Assembly: GCA_965224065.1 (NCBI GenBank)
Contig: CBDCYF010000005.1
Coordinates: forward strand, 186,001 to 250,000
Length of the DNA: 64,000 bases
Direction of reading: 5' to 3'
Origin: JAOTZA01 sp965224065
GTDB taxonomy: Bacteria > Acidobacteriota > Thermoanaerobaculia > Multivoradales > JAHEKO01
In this document: positions 16,852 through 24,804 of the stretch, one piece after another
How the letters are laid out: every line of letters starts with the position of its first letter
How positions within the stretch are numbered: the first letter of the stretch is position 1
Position numbers and translations under genes: made by a program
The notes under the pieces: generated by a model
The model's database searches: none
What the model was told of the DNA's origin: nothing
What the model saw: the letters and a program-made list of their open reading frames with translations, nothing else

Positions 16852-18111
16852 ATGCGTGCCGCGATTCTCGCCGCCGGTTCCGAGCTTCTGGGGACCGATC
16901 GGCTGGACACCAACTCGCTGCGGATCACCGAGGAGCTGGGGCGTTATGGTGTCGAGGTCGGTTTCAAATGCGTGGTCGGAGACGATCTCGTTTTGCTGGC
17001 CGACGAGATCACGCGTCTCAGCGGTCGGTATGACCTGCTGCTGCTCACCGGGGGGCTGGGGCCGACCGAGGACGACCTGACGCGCGAAGCCGTGGCTCGC
17101 GCCTTCGACCGTGCGCTCGAGCGCAGCCCGACCATCGAGGCGGAGATCGAATCCAAATTCGCTCGTATGGGGTTCCGAATGCCCGAGGTCAACCGCAAGC
17201 AGGCCGACGTCGTCGCCGGCGCGGAAGTCATCCCGAATCCGCGCGGCACGGCACCGGGGCAGGTAGTCGAAACGGCGGAAGCGACGCTGTTTCTGTTCCC
17301 GGGGGTTCCGACCGAGCTCGAGGGGATGCTTTCGAGCCATCTCTTGCCGTGGCTCGACGAGCGCTGCCAGGGCCGTCGCACCGAGATGCGCGTTCTCTGT
17401 CTGGCGTGCGTACCGGAGTCGACCGCCGAGGAGCGCCTGCGGCCGTTTTACGACGAGTTCGGCCGCGAAGGCTTCTCGGTGCTCGCCTCGCCCGGGCAGG
17501 TGACGCTGCAACTGACTCGTGGTGGCAACGACGAAGACCGGCTGGTGTGGCTGGGGGAGAGGGTGGAGAGATTGCGGGAGATCTTTGGCTCCGCGGTTTT
17601 TGCCGATGTCGAAGGCGGGAGCCTGGAGAAGGCGGTCGGCGACCTTCTGCGGCGATCCGGAGCCACGGTGGTCACCGCTGAATCCTGCACAGCGGGGTTG
17701 ATTGCCGAGCGTTTGACTCGGGTTCCCGGCAGCAGCCACTATTTCCTTGGAGGGGCGGTCACGTACTCCGACGAGCTCAAAAAGCGGTTGCTGGGTGTGC
17801 GAGAAGAGACGCTCGAAACACATGGCGCGGTGAGTGAGCAAGCCGTGCGCGAGATGGCCGCCGGGGCTCGCACTGCGTTTGGAGCCGACTATGCGCTGGC
17901 GGTCAGCGGCATTGCCGGGCCCGGTGGAGGAAGCGACGAGAAACCCGTGGGCACGGTCCAGTTGGCGCTGGCGGTCCCCGGCGGGGAGGAAGACCGGCAC
18001 CGCAAGCTCGTGCTACCGGGGGACCGGGAGCGGGTTCGCTGGCTCTCCAGCCAGTGGGCGCTCGACATGCTTCGCTTGCACCTGGGCGGCAAGTCTTCCG
18101 CCGGAAGCTAG
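16852..18111 (+). CDS. cinA: CinA: ADP-ribose pyrophosphatase/NMN deamidase-type protein
   Basis: 419-aa competence/damage-inducible protein A. The N-terminal MoCF-like domain (AAILAAGSELLGTDRLDTNS, LLLTGGLGPTEDDLTREAVA) hydrolyses ADP-ribose-type substrates in studied homologues. The C-terminal CinA domain (about 260-415; VVTAESCTAGLIAERLTRVP, GGAVTYSDELK, ALAVSGIAGPGGGS) is the NMN deamidase PncC. The protein thus recycles pyridine nucleotides. The length is standard. No Shine-Dalgarno is obvious before ATG 16852, and the 110-bp divergent gap to the exported gene must carry its promoter. thpR follows one base after the stop. Confidence 0.93.
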   Translation: MRAAILAAGSELLGTDRLDTNSLRITEELGRYGVEVGFKCVVGDDLVLLADEITRLSGRYDLLLLTGGLGPTEDDLTREAVARAFDRALERSPTIEAEIESKFARMGFRMPEVNRKQADVVAGAEVIPNPRGTAPGQVVETAEATLFLFPGVPTELEGMLSSHLLPWLDERCQGRRTEMRVLCLACVPESTAEERLRPFYDEFGREGFSVLASPGQVTLQLTRGGNDEDRLVWLGERVERLREIFGSAVFADVEGGSLEKAVGDLLRRSGATVVTAESCTAGLIAERLTRVPGSSHYFLGGAVTYSDELKKRLLGVREETLETHGAVSEQAVREMAAGARTAFGADYALAVSGIAGPGGGSDEKPVGTVQLALAVPGGEEDRHRKLVLPGDRERVRWLSSQWALDMLRLHLGGKSSAGS

Positions 18112-18112
18112 G

Positions 18113-18679
18113 ATGAGGTGTTTTCTCGCCATCGAGGTGCCCGAGACTCTCCGCTCGCGGGTGGCGGGTCAGGTGGATCGCATACGGGAGGGCTTCCCAC
18201 CGGCCCGCTGGGTGAGGCCGGCGAACTACCATCTCACGCTGGTTTTCCTGGGTGAACTCGAGGCTTCGCGCGTCGAGGCGCTGAGCGCTAAACTGGCGCC
18301 GGTGTTTGGCGCCGCCTCCAGACGGGATCTTCTTCTCGATCGTGCCGGCTGGTTCCCGCCCCGGGGCGCGGCCCGGGTGCTGTGGCTGGGCTTTGAGGCG
18401 CGCCCGGCGCTCGACCGCCTGGTTGCCCGGCTGGCGCGGCGGTGCGCGGATTTCACCGGACGGGACCCGGAGACACGTCCCTACCGGCCCCATCTGACCG
18501 TGGCGCGTTGCCGCAAGCCCTGGCCGCGATCCGTCGCCGCCGAATGGGTGGAGCGAATGGGCCCCTTGCCGAGCCACCGGCTCGGGATCGGGCGCGCAGT
18601 GTTGATGGAAAGCCGCTCGGGTACCTACCGGGTGGTGTCGTCCTTCTCTTTTGGGAGGCTCCGGGGGGCTCCGGCGTGA
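18113..18679 (+). CDS. thpR: RNA 2',3'-cyclic phosphodiesterase
   Basis: 188-aa member of the 2H phosphoesterase superfamily (LigT/ThpR). It opens 2',3'-cyclic RNA phosphates and was first described as a 2'-5' RNA ligase. Both H-x-T motifs are present: YHLTLVFLGE near residue 42 and PHLTVARC near 126. The N-terminus MRCFLAIEVPETLRSRV is typical. It sits between cinA and gpsA with essentially no spacing. The GC content is high throughout, and there are no anomalies. Confidence 0.93.
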   Translation: MRCFLAIEVPETLRSRVAGQVDRIREGFPPARWVRPANYHLTLVFLGELEASRVEALSAKLAPVFGAASRRDLLLDRAGWFPPRGAARVLWLGFEARPALDRLVARLARRCADFTGRDPETRPYRPHLTVARCRKPWPRSVAAEWVERMGPLPSHRLGIGRAVLMESRSGTYRVVSSFSFGRLRGAPA

Positions 18680-18710
18680 CGGGCGGCATCACGGGCAGAA
18701 GGATCGCGGG

Positions 18711-19742
18711 TTGACCGCAGCGCAGAAGGTCGCGGTTCTGGGCGCCGGCTCATGGGGCACCGCCCTGGCGGTCCACCTTGCGGGGATCGGGCTCGAGGTC
18801 GCCCTGTGGGCGCGACGACCCGAAGTCGCCCGCGTGCTCGAGCGCGAGCGGTCAAACGACACCTATCTTCCGGGTGTCGAGCTTCCCGCAAACCTGCGTG
18901 TCACCGCCTCGCTGAAGGAGGTGGCGGACGCCGGGACCGTCCTTGTCGTGGTGCCTTCCCACGGATTTCGCGAGATTCTGGCCGAATTTCTCCTGCGGGC
19001 GGGCGATGGCGATGGCGCCGGCAGGCGGACGGTGGTCTCGGCGACCAAGGGAATCGAGACCGACACTCTGGCGCGGATGAGCGAGGTCACGTCGCAGGTG
19101 GCTTCCACCACCGGGGACTCGGTGCGATTTGCGGTGCTCTCCGGCCCGACGTTCGCCGCCGAGCTGGCGGCCGGGGCCCCCAGCGCCGCGGTGGTGGCGT
19201 CGGAGGACGAGCAAACCGCGCGGCGCCTGAGCGCGGCTTTCTCGAGCGCCACGTTGCGTTTGTACTCTTCGACCGATGTGGTCGGGGTCGAGCTCGGGGG
19301 GGCGAGCAAAAACGTGATCGCGGTTGCCGCCGGCCTGGTGACCGGGCTCGGCCTGGGTCACAACACCGTCGCGGCCCTGATCACCCGGGGGCTCCACGAG
19401 ATCACCCGGCTGGGGCTGGCCCGCGGTGGCGACCCCAGGACGTTTTCCGGCCTGGCGGGTCTCGGTGACCTGGTGCTGACGTGTACGGGAGGCCTGTCGC
19501 GCAATCGCAAAACCGGGATGGAGCTGGCGGCCGGCAAGAGTCTCGATGACATCCAGGCCGGGACGGCCATGGTTGCCGAGGGGGTGAAAAACTCGCTCTC
19601 AGTGAGCCGTCTCGCCCGCGACACCGGCGTGGAGATGCCGATCGTCGAGCAAATGATGCAGGTGATCTACGAAGACAAACCCCCCGCGGCGGCGCTCGAA
19701 GAGCTGATGACGCGGGAGCTCAAAGCGGAGACCGAGCTGTGA
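18711..19742 (+). CDS. gpsA: glycerol-3-phosphate dehydrogenase [NAD(P)+]
   Basis: 343-aa enzyme reducing dihydroxyacetone phosphate to sn-glycerol-3-phosphate for phospholipid synthesis. The NAD-binding motif VAVLGAGSWGTALAVHLA is at the N-terminus; VVPSHGFREIL, SATKGIET, VLSGPTFAAELAAGAPSA and the catalytic-Lys region ELGGASKNVIAVAAG follow. GLAGLGDLVLTCTGGLSRNR is also diagnostic. The start TTG 18711 has AGAAGG eight bases upstream, and the resulting N-terminus (MTAAQKVAVLGAGSWG) is normal. The open frame extending to 18651 overlaps thpR and is not used. guaA overlaps the stop by 4 bp. Confidence 0.95.
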   Translation: MTAAQKVAVLGAGSWGTALAVHLAGIGLEVALWARRPEVARVLERERSNDTYLPGVELPANLRVTASLKEVADAGTVLVVVPSHGFREILAEFLLRAGDGDGAGRRTVVSATKGIETDTLARMSEVTSQVASTTGDSVRFAVLSGPTFAAELAAGAPSAAVVASEDEQTARRLSAAFSSATLRLYSSTDVVGVELGGASKNVIAVAAGLVTGLGLGHNTVAALITRGLHEITRLGLARGGDPRTFSGLAGLGDLVLTCTGGLSRNRKTGMELAAGKSLDDIQAGTAMVAEGVKNSLSVSRLARDTGVEMPIVEQMMQVIYEDKPPAAALEELMTRELKAETEL

Positions 19743-21343
19743 CGTCAGAGCTCCAAACAGCAGTCGCCGGCACGCAGAGAGCCGGCAACGTCGAGAATCC
19801 GGGTAAACGGCACCAAACGGTGCTGGTGCTCGACTTCGGCAGTCAGTACACCCAACTGATTGCCCGCCGGGTACGAGAAGCGAACGTCTACTGTGAGGTC
19901 CATCCCGGGACCATGCCGGCCGAGGAGGCCGCCCAGCGTCGTCCGGTCGGGATCATCCTCTCCGGCGGTCCGCAGAGCGTCTACGAGCCGGATGCCGTCC
20001 GGCTGGACACAAAGCTCCTGGAGCTGGGCGTCCCGGTGCTCGGCATCTGCTACGGGCTCCACCTCCTGGCGCACCAATTGGGTGGCCGGGTGGAGGACGC
20101 GGGCCGCCACGAGTACGGCCGCGCCGAGATCACCGTGAGCCCGGACAGCCCGCTGTTCGAGGGCCTGGATCCTCGCGAGACGGTCTGGATGAGCCACGGA
20201 GACCGGGTCGACGGTCTCCCGGAGGGCTTCCGTCCCGCCGCGTCGAGCGACAACGCCCCGGTGGTGGCGGTGGAGGACCGAGAGCGTCGGATCTATGGCA
20301 TCCAGTTTCACCCCGAGGTGTCGCACACTCGGTCCGGTCACCGGGTGATCGAGAATTTTCTGTACCGGATCTGCGAATCGAGCCGGGACTGGCGGATGTC
20401 CTCGTTTCGCGATGAAGCGGTGGAGTCGATCCGGCAACAGGTTCCGGAGGGTGGCATTCTGTGTGCGCTTTCGGGGGGTGTCGATTCTTCGGTGGTGACG
20501 GCGTTGGTCAACCGAGCGGTCGGCGACCGGCTGACCGCGGTGTTTGTCGACACCGGCCTCTTGAGGCGCGGCGAGCGGCAGCAGGTGGAGTCGACCCTCG
20601 GGGAAGCGCTCGGGGTGGAGCTGATGGTCGTCGACGCCGCCGAGCGTTTTCTGGCGGCGCTCGACGGCGTCACCGATCCCGAGCGCAAGCGGCGGATCAT
20701 CGGTCATCTCTTTATCGACGTCTTCGAGGAGGTCGCCGCCACCATCGGCTCGGCCCGCTTCCTGGCGCAGGGAACGCTGTACCCGGATGTCATCGAGTCG
20801 GAGGCGGTCAAGGGACCGTCGTCGGTCATCAAGACCCACCACAACGTCGGCGGGCTGCCGGAAAAGCTCGGGTTCGAGCTCATCGAGCCTCTGCGAATGC
20901 TGTTCAAGGACGAGGTCAGACAGCTCGGCCGGGAGCTGGGAATCCCGGAGGAGTTCATCACCCGGCACCCGTTTCCGGGGCCCGGGCTGGCGGTCCGTAT
21001 TCTCGGCGCGGTGACCGCCGAGCGCGCCAAAACCCTGGCCGACGCCGACGCCATCTTTCTCGAAGAGCTGCGCTCCCAGGATCTCTATCATCGCACCAGC
21101 CAGGCCTTTGCCGTGCTGCTCCCGGTGCATACGGTCGGTGTGATGGGGGACAACCGGACCTACGAAAACGTAGTAGCCCTGCGGGCGGTCGAAACCGACG
21201 ACTTCATGACCGCCGATTGGAGCCCGTTGCCCCACGAGTTTCTGGGCCGGGTGGCAAACCGGATCGTCAACGAGGTGCGGGGGGTCAACCGGGTGGTCTA
21301 CGATGTCACCAGCAAGCCGCCGGCGACGATCGAATGGGAGTGA
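19739..21343 (+). CDS. guaA: GMP synthase (glutamine-hydrolysing)
   Basis: 534-aa enzyme converting XMP to GMP. The class I glutamine amidotransferase domain (about 28-215) has the DFGSQYTQLIARRVRE start, the nucleophile Cys in VLGICYGLHLLAHQLGG and the His/Glu of QFHPEVSHT. The ATP-pyrophosphatase domain has the PP-loop ALSGGVDSSVV, and the C-terminal dimerisation domain has FPGPGLAVRILG and ends SKPPATIEWE. An extra ~25 residues precede the amidotransferase domain, but no better start is available. GTG 19739 overlaps the gpsA stop (GTGA), so it is coupled to gpsA. Confidence 0.97.
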   Translation: MTSELQTAVAGTQRAGNVENPGKRHQTVLVLDFGSQYTQLIARRVREANVYCEVHPGTMPAEEAAQRRPVGIILSGGPQSVYEPDAVRLDTKLLELGVPVLGICYGLHLLAHQLGGRVEDAGRHEYGRAEITVSPDSPLFEGLDPRETVWMSHGDRVDGLPEGFRPAASSDNAPVVAVEDRERRIYGIQFHPEVSHTRSGHRVIENFLYRICESSRDWRMSSFRDEAVESIRQQVPEGGILCALSGGVDSSVVTALVNRAVGDRLTAVFVDTGLLRRGERQQVESTLGEALGVELMVVDAAERFLAALDGVTDPERKRRIIGHLFIDVFEEVAATIGSARFLAQGTLYPDVIESEAVKGPSSVIKTHHNVGGLPEKLGFELIEPLRMLFKDEVRQLGRELGIPEEFITRHPFPGPGLAVRILGAVTAERAKTLADADAIFLEELRSQDLYHRTSQAFAVLLPVHTVGVMGDNRTYENVVALRAVETDDFMTADWSPLPHEFLGRVANRIVNEVRGVNRVVYDVTSKPPATIEWE

Positions 21344-21588
21344 CGCCCCGCTTCGAGCTCCTCACCCGCCAGCGATGTCACCTGTGCCATGAGATGGAAG
21401 CGGTCCTCGACCAGGTGCTCCCCGAACTGGGCTTGAGCTACTCGCGTCGGGACGTGGACGACGATCCCGAATTGGCGAGCCGCTTTGGCGACACGGTGCC
21501 GGTGCTGCTGCGTGACGGCCGGCCGGTGGCCAAGGTCCGGCTCGACCGGGCGCGATTGCTGCGTCTGGCGCGCCGGCGCCGCGACTGA
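21334..21588 (+). CDS. glutaredoxin-like protein (DUF836 family)
   Basis: 84-aa thioredoxin-fold protein. The redox motif CHLC follows the first strand (FELLTRQRCHLCHEMEAVLD), and the cis-Pro motif DTVPVLLRDGRP is present, as in the glutaredoxin-like DUF836/YruB group. A basic tail LARRRRD ends the protein. ATG 21334 overlaps guaA by 10 bp; GTG 21340, which would make a 4-bp GTGA overlap, is an equally good start. The likely role is thiol-disulfide exchange in the cytoplasm; the partner is unknown. Confidence 0.82.
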   Translation: MGVTPRFELLTRQRCHLCHEMEAVLDQVLPELGLSYSRRDVDDDPELASRFGDTVPVLLRDGRPVAKVRLDRARLLRLARRRRD

Positions 21589-21623
21589 GCGGCGACTCGC
21601 GCCAGTGCCACCGAAAAACCGAG

Positions 21624-22655
21624 CTAGCCGGCCAGGTTGATTTTCTGGAGCTCAGGCTTTTTTTTGAGCAGCTTGGCCAGGCGCTGCGCCAGATAGCTTT
21701 GCAGACCGGCGGCGGTGCCGGTGCGGGTCTCGGAGTACCGGATCCAGCCACCGGCCATCATGCCGTGGCCCCCGCCCCGCCCCTTGCGGCCCAGCAGGCG
21801 CCTCATCAGACGGCCGGCGTCGGCGCGAGTGTTGGTCGTTCGCAGCGAGACGTACAGACGGTCCTCATAGACGCCGGTGCAAAAAGACCAGGTCATGCCG
21901 TTGAGCCGCAGCAGTAGATCGGCGATCTCCGGAACGATGTCGGGTTGGTCGACGTGGTTGAGATGGCTGACCACCAGCGAGCCCGACGACTGCAGGTTTT
22001 CAAGCGCTTGGTGGAGATTGTAGAAGTAGGTACGGGGCAGACGCGGATTCTGGATACGGGCCAGGGCACGAATGTCGGCCAGCGGTTTGAGCCGGTCGAA
22101 CACCTCCCGGTCGGCGGGTGAGAATTCGCGACCGAAATCCTGGGTCTCCGATCGGATGGCGTAGACAAAGGCGGTCGCTTCGCGTTTGCTGAAGTCGAGT
22201 CCGAAGGCCGACGTGTATTCGGCCATCATGGTGGCGGTCGCACCGTACTCGGTGCGCACGTCGGCGAACTGCACCTTCTTGGTGGCGCTTCGGATGGGGT
22301 GGTGATCGAAGACCACGTGCGGGACCGCCCGATCGAGCTGGTTGTTGCCGGTCCCCGGCTGGGCGTCGACCAGGGCGATATTGCGGTAGCTCTTCCACTT
22401 GAGGTGTCGGACGTGGCTGAGCCTCATCCCCAGGACCTTGACCATCTCCTGGTTCTCGGCGCGTCCGATGATGCCGCCATAGGCCACCGTGACCTGGTGT
22501 TTGAAAGAGCGCCGGAGGATCTTGGCGAGCGCGGCGGCCGAGACGATCGAGTCCGGGTCCGGGTTGTCGTGCGTCAGCACCAACCACCGTCCTTTACGCC
22601 GGCGCACCAGCGCTGCAAAATCGTCGAACCGTTCGCGGGTCGTCTCGCTCAACAT
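21624..22655 (-). CDS. DHH family phosphoesterase (NrnA-like)
   Basis: 343-aa protein with the DHH fold. Motifs from the N-terminus are LVLTHDNPDPDSIVSAAAL (motif I, manganese ligands), IALVDAQPGTGNNQL (motif II) and VFDHHPIRS (motif III, DHH). The C-terminal DHHA1 domain has the substrate loop RKGRGGGHGMMAGGWIR. Such proteins degrade nano-RNA, 3'-phosphoadenosine phosphate or cyclic dinucleotide products, and I cannot tell which from the motifs. ATG 22655 is preferred; the frame upstream runs into the repeat element at 22672. It converges with the guaA-glutaredoxin run. Confidence 0.88.
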   Translation of the reverse strand: MLSETTRERFDDFAALVRRRKGRWLVLTHDNPDPDSIVSAAALAKILRRSFKHQVTVAYGGIIGRAENQEMVKVLGMRLSHVRHLKWKSYRNIALVDAQPGTGNNQLDRAVPHVVFDHHPIRSATKKVQFADVRTEYGATATMMAEYTSAFGLDFSKREATAFVYAIRSETQDFGREFSPADREVFDRLKPLADIRALARIQNPRLPRTYFYNLHQALENLQSSGSLVVSHLNHVDQPDIVPEIADLLLRLNGMTWSFCTGVYEDRLYVSLRTTNTRADAGRLMRRLLGRKGRGGGHGMMAGGWIRYSETRTGTAAGLQSYLAQRLAKLLKKKPELQKINLAG

Positions 22656-22671
22656 TTCGGGGGCCGAGAGT

Positions 22672-22967
22672 CTAGCAGTCCATAGGAGAAGTCGAGACGG
22701 GTCGCGTTGCGAACGCCATGGGACCAGATCCCAGGCGGCGCGACGCAGGCGATGCCAGAGCATCGGCGAGGAGCGCCAACACCGGAAATGGTCCCATGCC
22801 GTCGCAACCCCCAAAAGAGCTCCAGACGATAGCGACAAGGGGTTACGGCACGACTGCTGCGTTACTCGTCGTCTTCGATGTCCCAGCATCGACTCCTCCT
22901 CGTGCCTTGCATACGCGCCGTAAGACCTTGTCGCGCGACCATCTGGACTTCTTCTATGGGCTGCTAG
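22672..22967. repeat. 296-bp multi-hairpin element with CTAG terminal inverted repeats
   Basis: The left end CTAGCAGTCCATAGGAGAAG and the right end, whose reverse complement is CTAGCAGCCCATAGAAGAAG, form imperfect terminal inverted repeats of about 33 bp. Inside there are two further stems. CCATGGGACCA near 22718 pairs with TGGTCCCATG near 22790. GCGACAAGGGGTTACGGC near 22831 pairs with GCCGTAAGACCTTGTCGC near 22917. This nested architecture suggests a MITE-like or structured-RNA repeat. It lies in a divergent spacer and has no open reading frame with protein-like character. Confidence 0.75.
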
Positions 22968-23008
22968 CAGTCCATAGGAGAAGTCGAGACGGGTCGCGTT
23001 GCGAACGC
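22964..23008. repeat. second copy of the element's left terminus (45-bp direct repeat)
   Basis: 45 bases starting at CTAG 22964 are identical to 22672-22716, by hand alignment. The copy shares its CTAG with the right end of the 296-bp element, so left end, body, right end and left end follow directly. This could be the remnant of a second element inserted in tandem or of a partial duplication. A short relative of the right end (CTTCTACCACGGGCTGCTAG) is found at 58774-58793. Confidence 0.75.
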
Positions 23009-23073
23009 GTTGAAGCCGACGCGAGACCACGAGTTTGAACCGGTTGCGTCCCGACCTCGTATAGCATCTCGAT

Positions 23074-23892
23074 ATGTCCAACGCCGACCCAGCGTGCTTT
23101 TCGCGTTATGGTTTACCGGCGCTCTTGGTGGTCGTCGGGTGCGTACTGGCGCCGGCCTGTCGCGCCGAGAGCGATGCCGAGATGAGTCGAGGTCTTCCAT
23201 CTCATGATCTGTGGGGCGACGTGCTGGAGCGCTTTCACCGCGACGGCGGGCTCGATTACGCGGGGCTCAAGGCCAATCGCGACGGGTTGGACAGCTACTT
23301 GTCGCTGCTGGGCGACGCCGACCCGGCGGAGGCCTCGCGGGAGGATCGGCTGGCATTCTGGATCAACGCCTACAACGCCGTCGTGGCTCGGTTTGTGATC
23401 GACCTCTACCCGGACGTGCCTTCGGTCAAGGACGTCGACGGCTTTTTCGACCGGCGTACCTTCCGGGTCGCCGGGGAGTCGTTGACCCTCGACGGTATCG
23501 AGCGCAAGGCGCTGGATCTCGGTGAGCCCAGGGTTCACTTTGCAGTGGTTTGCGCCTCCTATAGCTGTCCGGATTTGCGTCACGAGGCCTACGTGGCCGA
23601 TCGGCTGGAAGAGCAACTGGAAGACCAGACACGCGGCTTTCTCGCGGATCGCGAAAAGGGCGCCCGTCTCGACGCCGGATCGAACGACTTGTGGCTGTCT
23701 TCGATCTTCAAATGGTACGCCGGAGACTTCACCGGCGGTAGCACGATGGTGGCTTTTTTTGTGCGCTCCAAGGTCCTCGAATGGGTCGTTCCGTATCTTC
23801 CGGAGGAAGTCGTCGAGCATCTGAAAGCCGAAGACGTGTCGGTGCGTTACCTCGACTACGACTGGTCGCTCAACGATCGGCCGATCTCGTAG
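23074..23892 (+). CDS. DUF547 domain-containing exported protein
   Basis: 272-aa secreted or periplasmic protein with a signal peptide (GLPALLVVVGCVLAPACRAES). The DUF547 core is recognised by RLAFWINAYNAVVARFVID, the TLDGIERKAL helix, and VHFAVVCASYSCPDLRHEAY with its conserved Cys-containing motif, followed by a DUF547-type FKWYAGDF segment. The function of the family is not established; a catalytic triad-like Cys/His arrangement has been suggested by structure predictions, which I cannot test. The gene stands alone, with no Shine-Dalgarno near ATG 23074. Confidence 0.85.
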   Translation: MSNADPACFSRYGLPALLVVVGCVLAPACRAESDAEMSRGLPSHDLWGDVLERFHRDGGLDYAGLKANRDGLDSYLSLLGDADPAEASREDRLAFWINAYNAVVARFVIDLYPDVPSVKDVDGFFDRRTFRVAGESLTLDGIERKALDLGEPRVHFAVVCASYSCPDLRHEAYVADRLEEQLEDQTRGFLADREKGARLDAGSNDLWLSSIFKWYAGDFTGGSTMVAFFVRSKVLEWVVPYLPEEVVEHLKAEDVSVRYLDYDWSLNDRPIS

Positions 23893-23967
23893 CCCGGAAA
23901 CGCCCAAAGACTGTCGCCGAGCCCCGGCGTCGCCTCTGCTACCATGTGCGGCCCCGGTTTTCCGCCA

Positions 23968-24002
23968 ATCGCTGATCGCTGATCGCTGATCGCTCATCGC
24001 TA
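23968..24002. repeat. heptanucleotide tandem repeat (ATCGCTN x5) in the lgt leader
   Basis: Five consecutive 7-bp units occupy these positions: ATCGCTG three times, then ATCGCTC and ATCGCTA. They end one base before the lgt ATG and replace any recognisable Shine-Dalgarno. Units are 7 bp, so copy-number change would alter leader length. It is not in the coding frame. Confidence 0.8.
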
Positions 24003-24003
24003 A

Positions 24004-24804
24004 ATGCTCCAAGAGCTCTTCCGCATCGGACCGCTCGCCATCAGCCCGTTCGGCGTGCTCATGGTCCTCGCGTTTCTCGCCGCGTGGGCGCAGTTGCGCT
24101 GGGGAGTGCGGCGTCTGGGTGTGGGCGATGACGAAGACGCCAGCGCCCTGCTGCTGGCTGGTGGAATCGGGGGCATCGTCGGGGCCAAGATCTACTACGC
24201 GCTGTTGTACCGGGACTGGCGTCTGCTGTTCGATCGCTCGGGGCTCGTCTGGTACGGGGGTTTTCTTCTGGCCGCCCTGGCCTTGTTGATCGTCATCCGG
24301 CGCCGGCGGCTGCCGAGGTGGAGGACGTTCGATGCGCTCGCCCCCTCGGCCGCTCTCGGCTACGCCGTGGGGCGGGTGGGCTGCTTTCTGGTTGGCGACG
24401 ACTATGGCTACCCGACGTCGCTTCCCTGGGGCGTCAAGTTCGAGTTTGGCCTCCCGGGACCGACGACCGCGGGGTTCCTGCGATCCGCCTATGGCGCCGA
24501 CATCCCCTTTGACGTGCCACCGGATGAGCTGGTCGCGGTCCATCCCACCCAGCTCTACGAGACGGCGGCGGCACTAGTGGCCTTTGTTGTGGGTTGGTGG
24601 CTGATCCGCCGTGGATCGCGCCCGGGGACGGCCTTGACGGTCGTTCTGGCGCTGCTTGCGGTGGAGCGGTTTGCGGTGGAGTTCCTGCGTGCCAAAGACG
24701 ATCGGTTTTTTGGACCCCTGACCGTCGCCCAGATCCTCAGCGTCGTTCTTTTGCTGGCGCTCGCGATCCTGTGGCGCCGCCGGCCCAGCGCCGCCCCCGC
24801 GTGA
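24004..24804 (+). CDS. lgt: prolipoprotein diacylglyceryl transferase
   Basis: 266-aa inner-membrane enzyme that transfers diacylglycerol from phosphatidylglycerol to the lipobox Cys of prolipoproteins. Seven or so hydrophobic segments are visible. The Lgt signature corresponds to GYAVGRVGCFLVGDDYG, with GRxGCFxxG in place of the commoner GRxGNFxNG, and HPTQLYETAAALV is the conserved C-terminal motif. WYGGFLLAALA matches the periplasmic GGL-type loop, although the usual His-Gly-Gly-Leu is reduced to Tyr-Gly-Gly. The start is ATG 24004, directly after the 7-bp repeats. thiD overlaps the stop (GTGA). Confidence 0.92.
   Translation: MLQELFRIGPLAISPFGVLMVLAFLAAWAQLRWGVRRLGVGDDEDASALLLAGGIGGIVGAKIYYALLYRDWRLLFDRSGLVWYGGFLLAALALLIVIRRRRLPRWRTFDALAPSAALGYAVGRVGCFLVGDDYGYPTSLPWGVKFEFGLPGPTTAGFLRSAYGADIPFDVPPDELVAVHPTQLYETAAALVAFVVGWWLIRRGSRPGTALTVVLALLAVERFAVEFLRAKDDRFFGPLTVAQILSVVLLLALAILWRRRPSAAPA

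Larger units (their letters stand above)
22656..23073. other. gene-free spacer carrying a repeat element
   Basis: 418-bp divergent spacer between the DHH phosphoesterase and the DUF547 gene. It is filled almost completely by the 296-bp CTAG-ended element (22672-22967) plus a second copy of that element's left end (22964-23008). The remaining ~65 bases before DUF547 hold a weak promoter candidate, TTGAAC at 23035 and TATAGC at 23060 with a 19-bp spacer. No plausible coding sequence is seen. Confidence 0.7.

Noticed and set aside
23968..24002. CRISPR-like array
   Set aside because: The units are only 7 bp, without spacers; simple tandem repeat.
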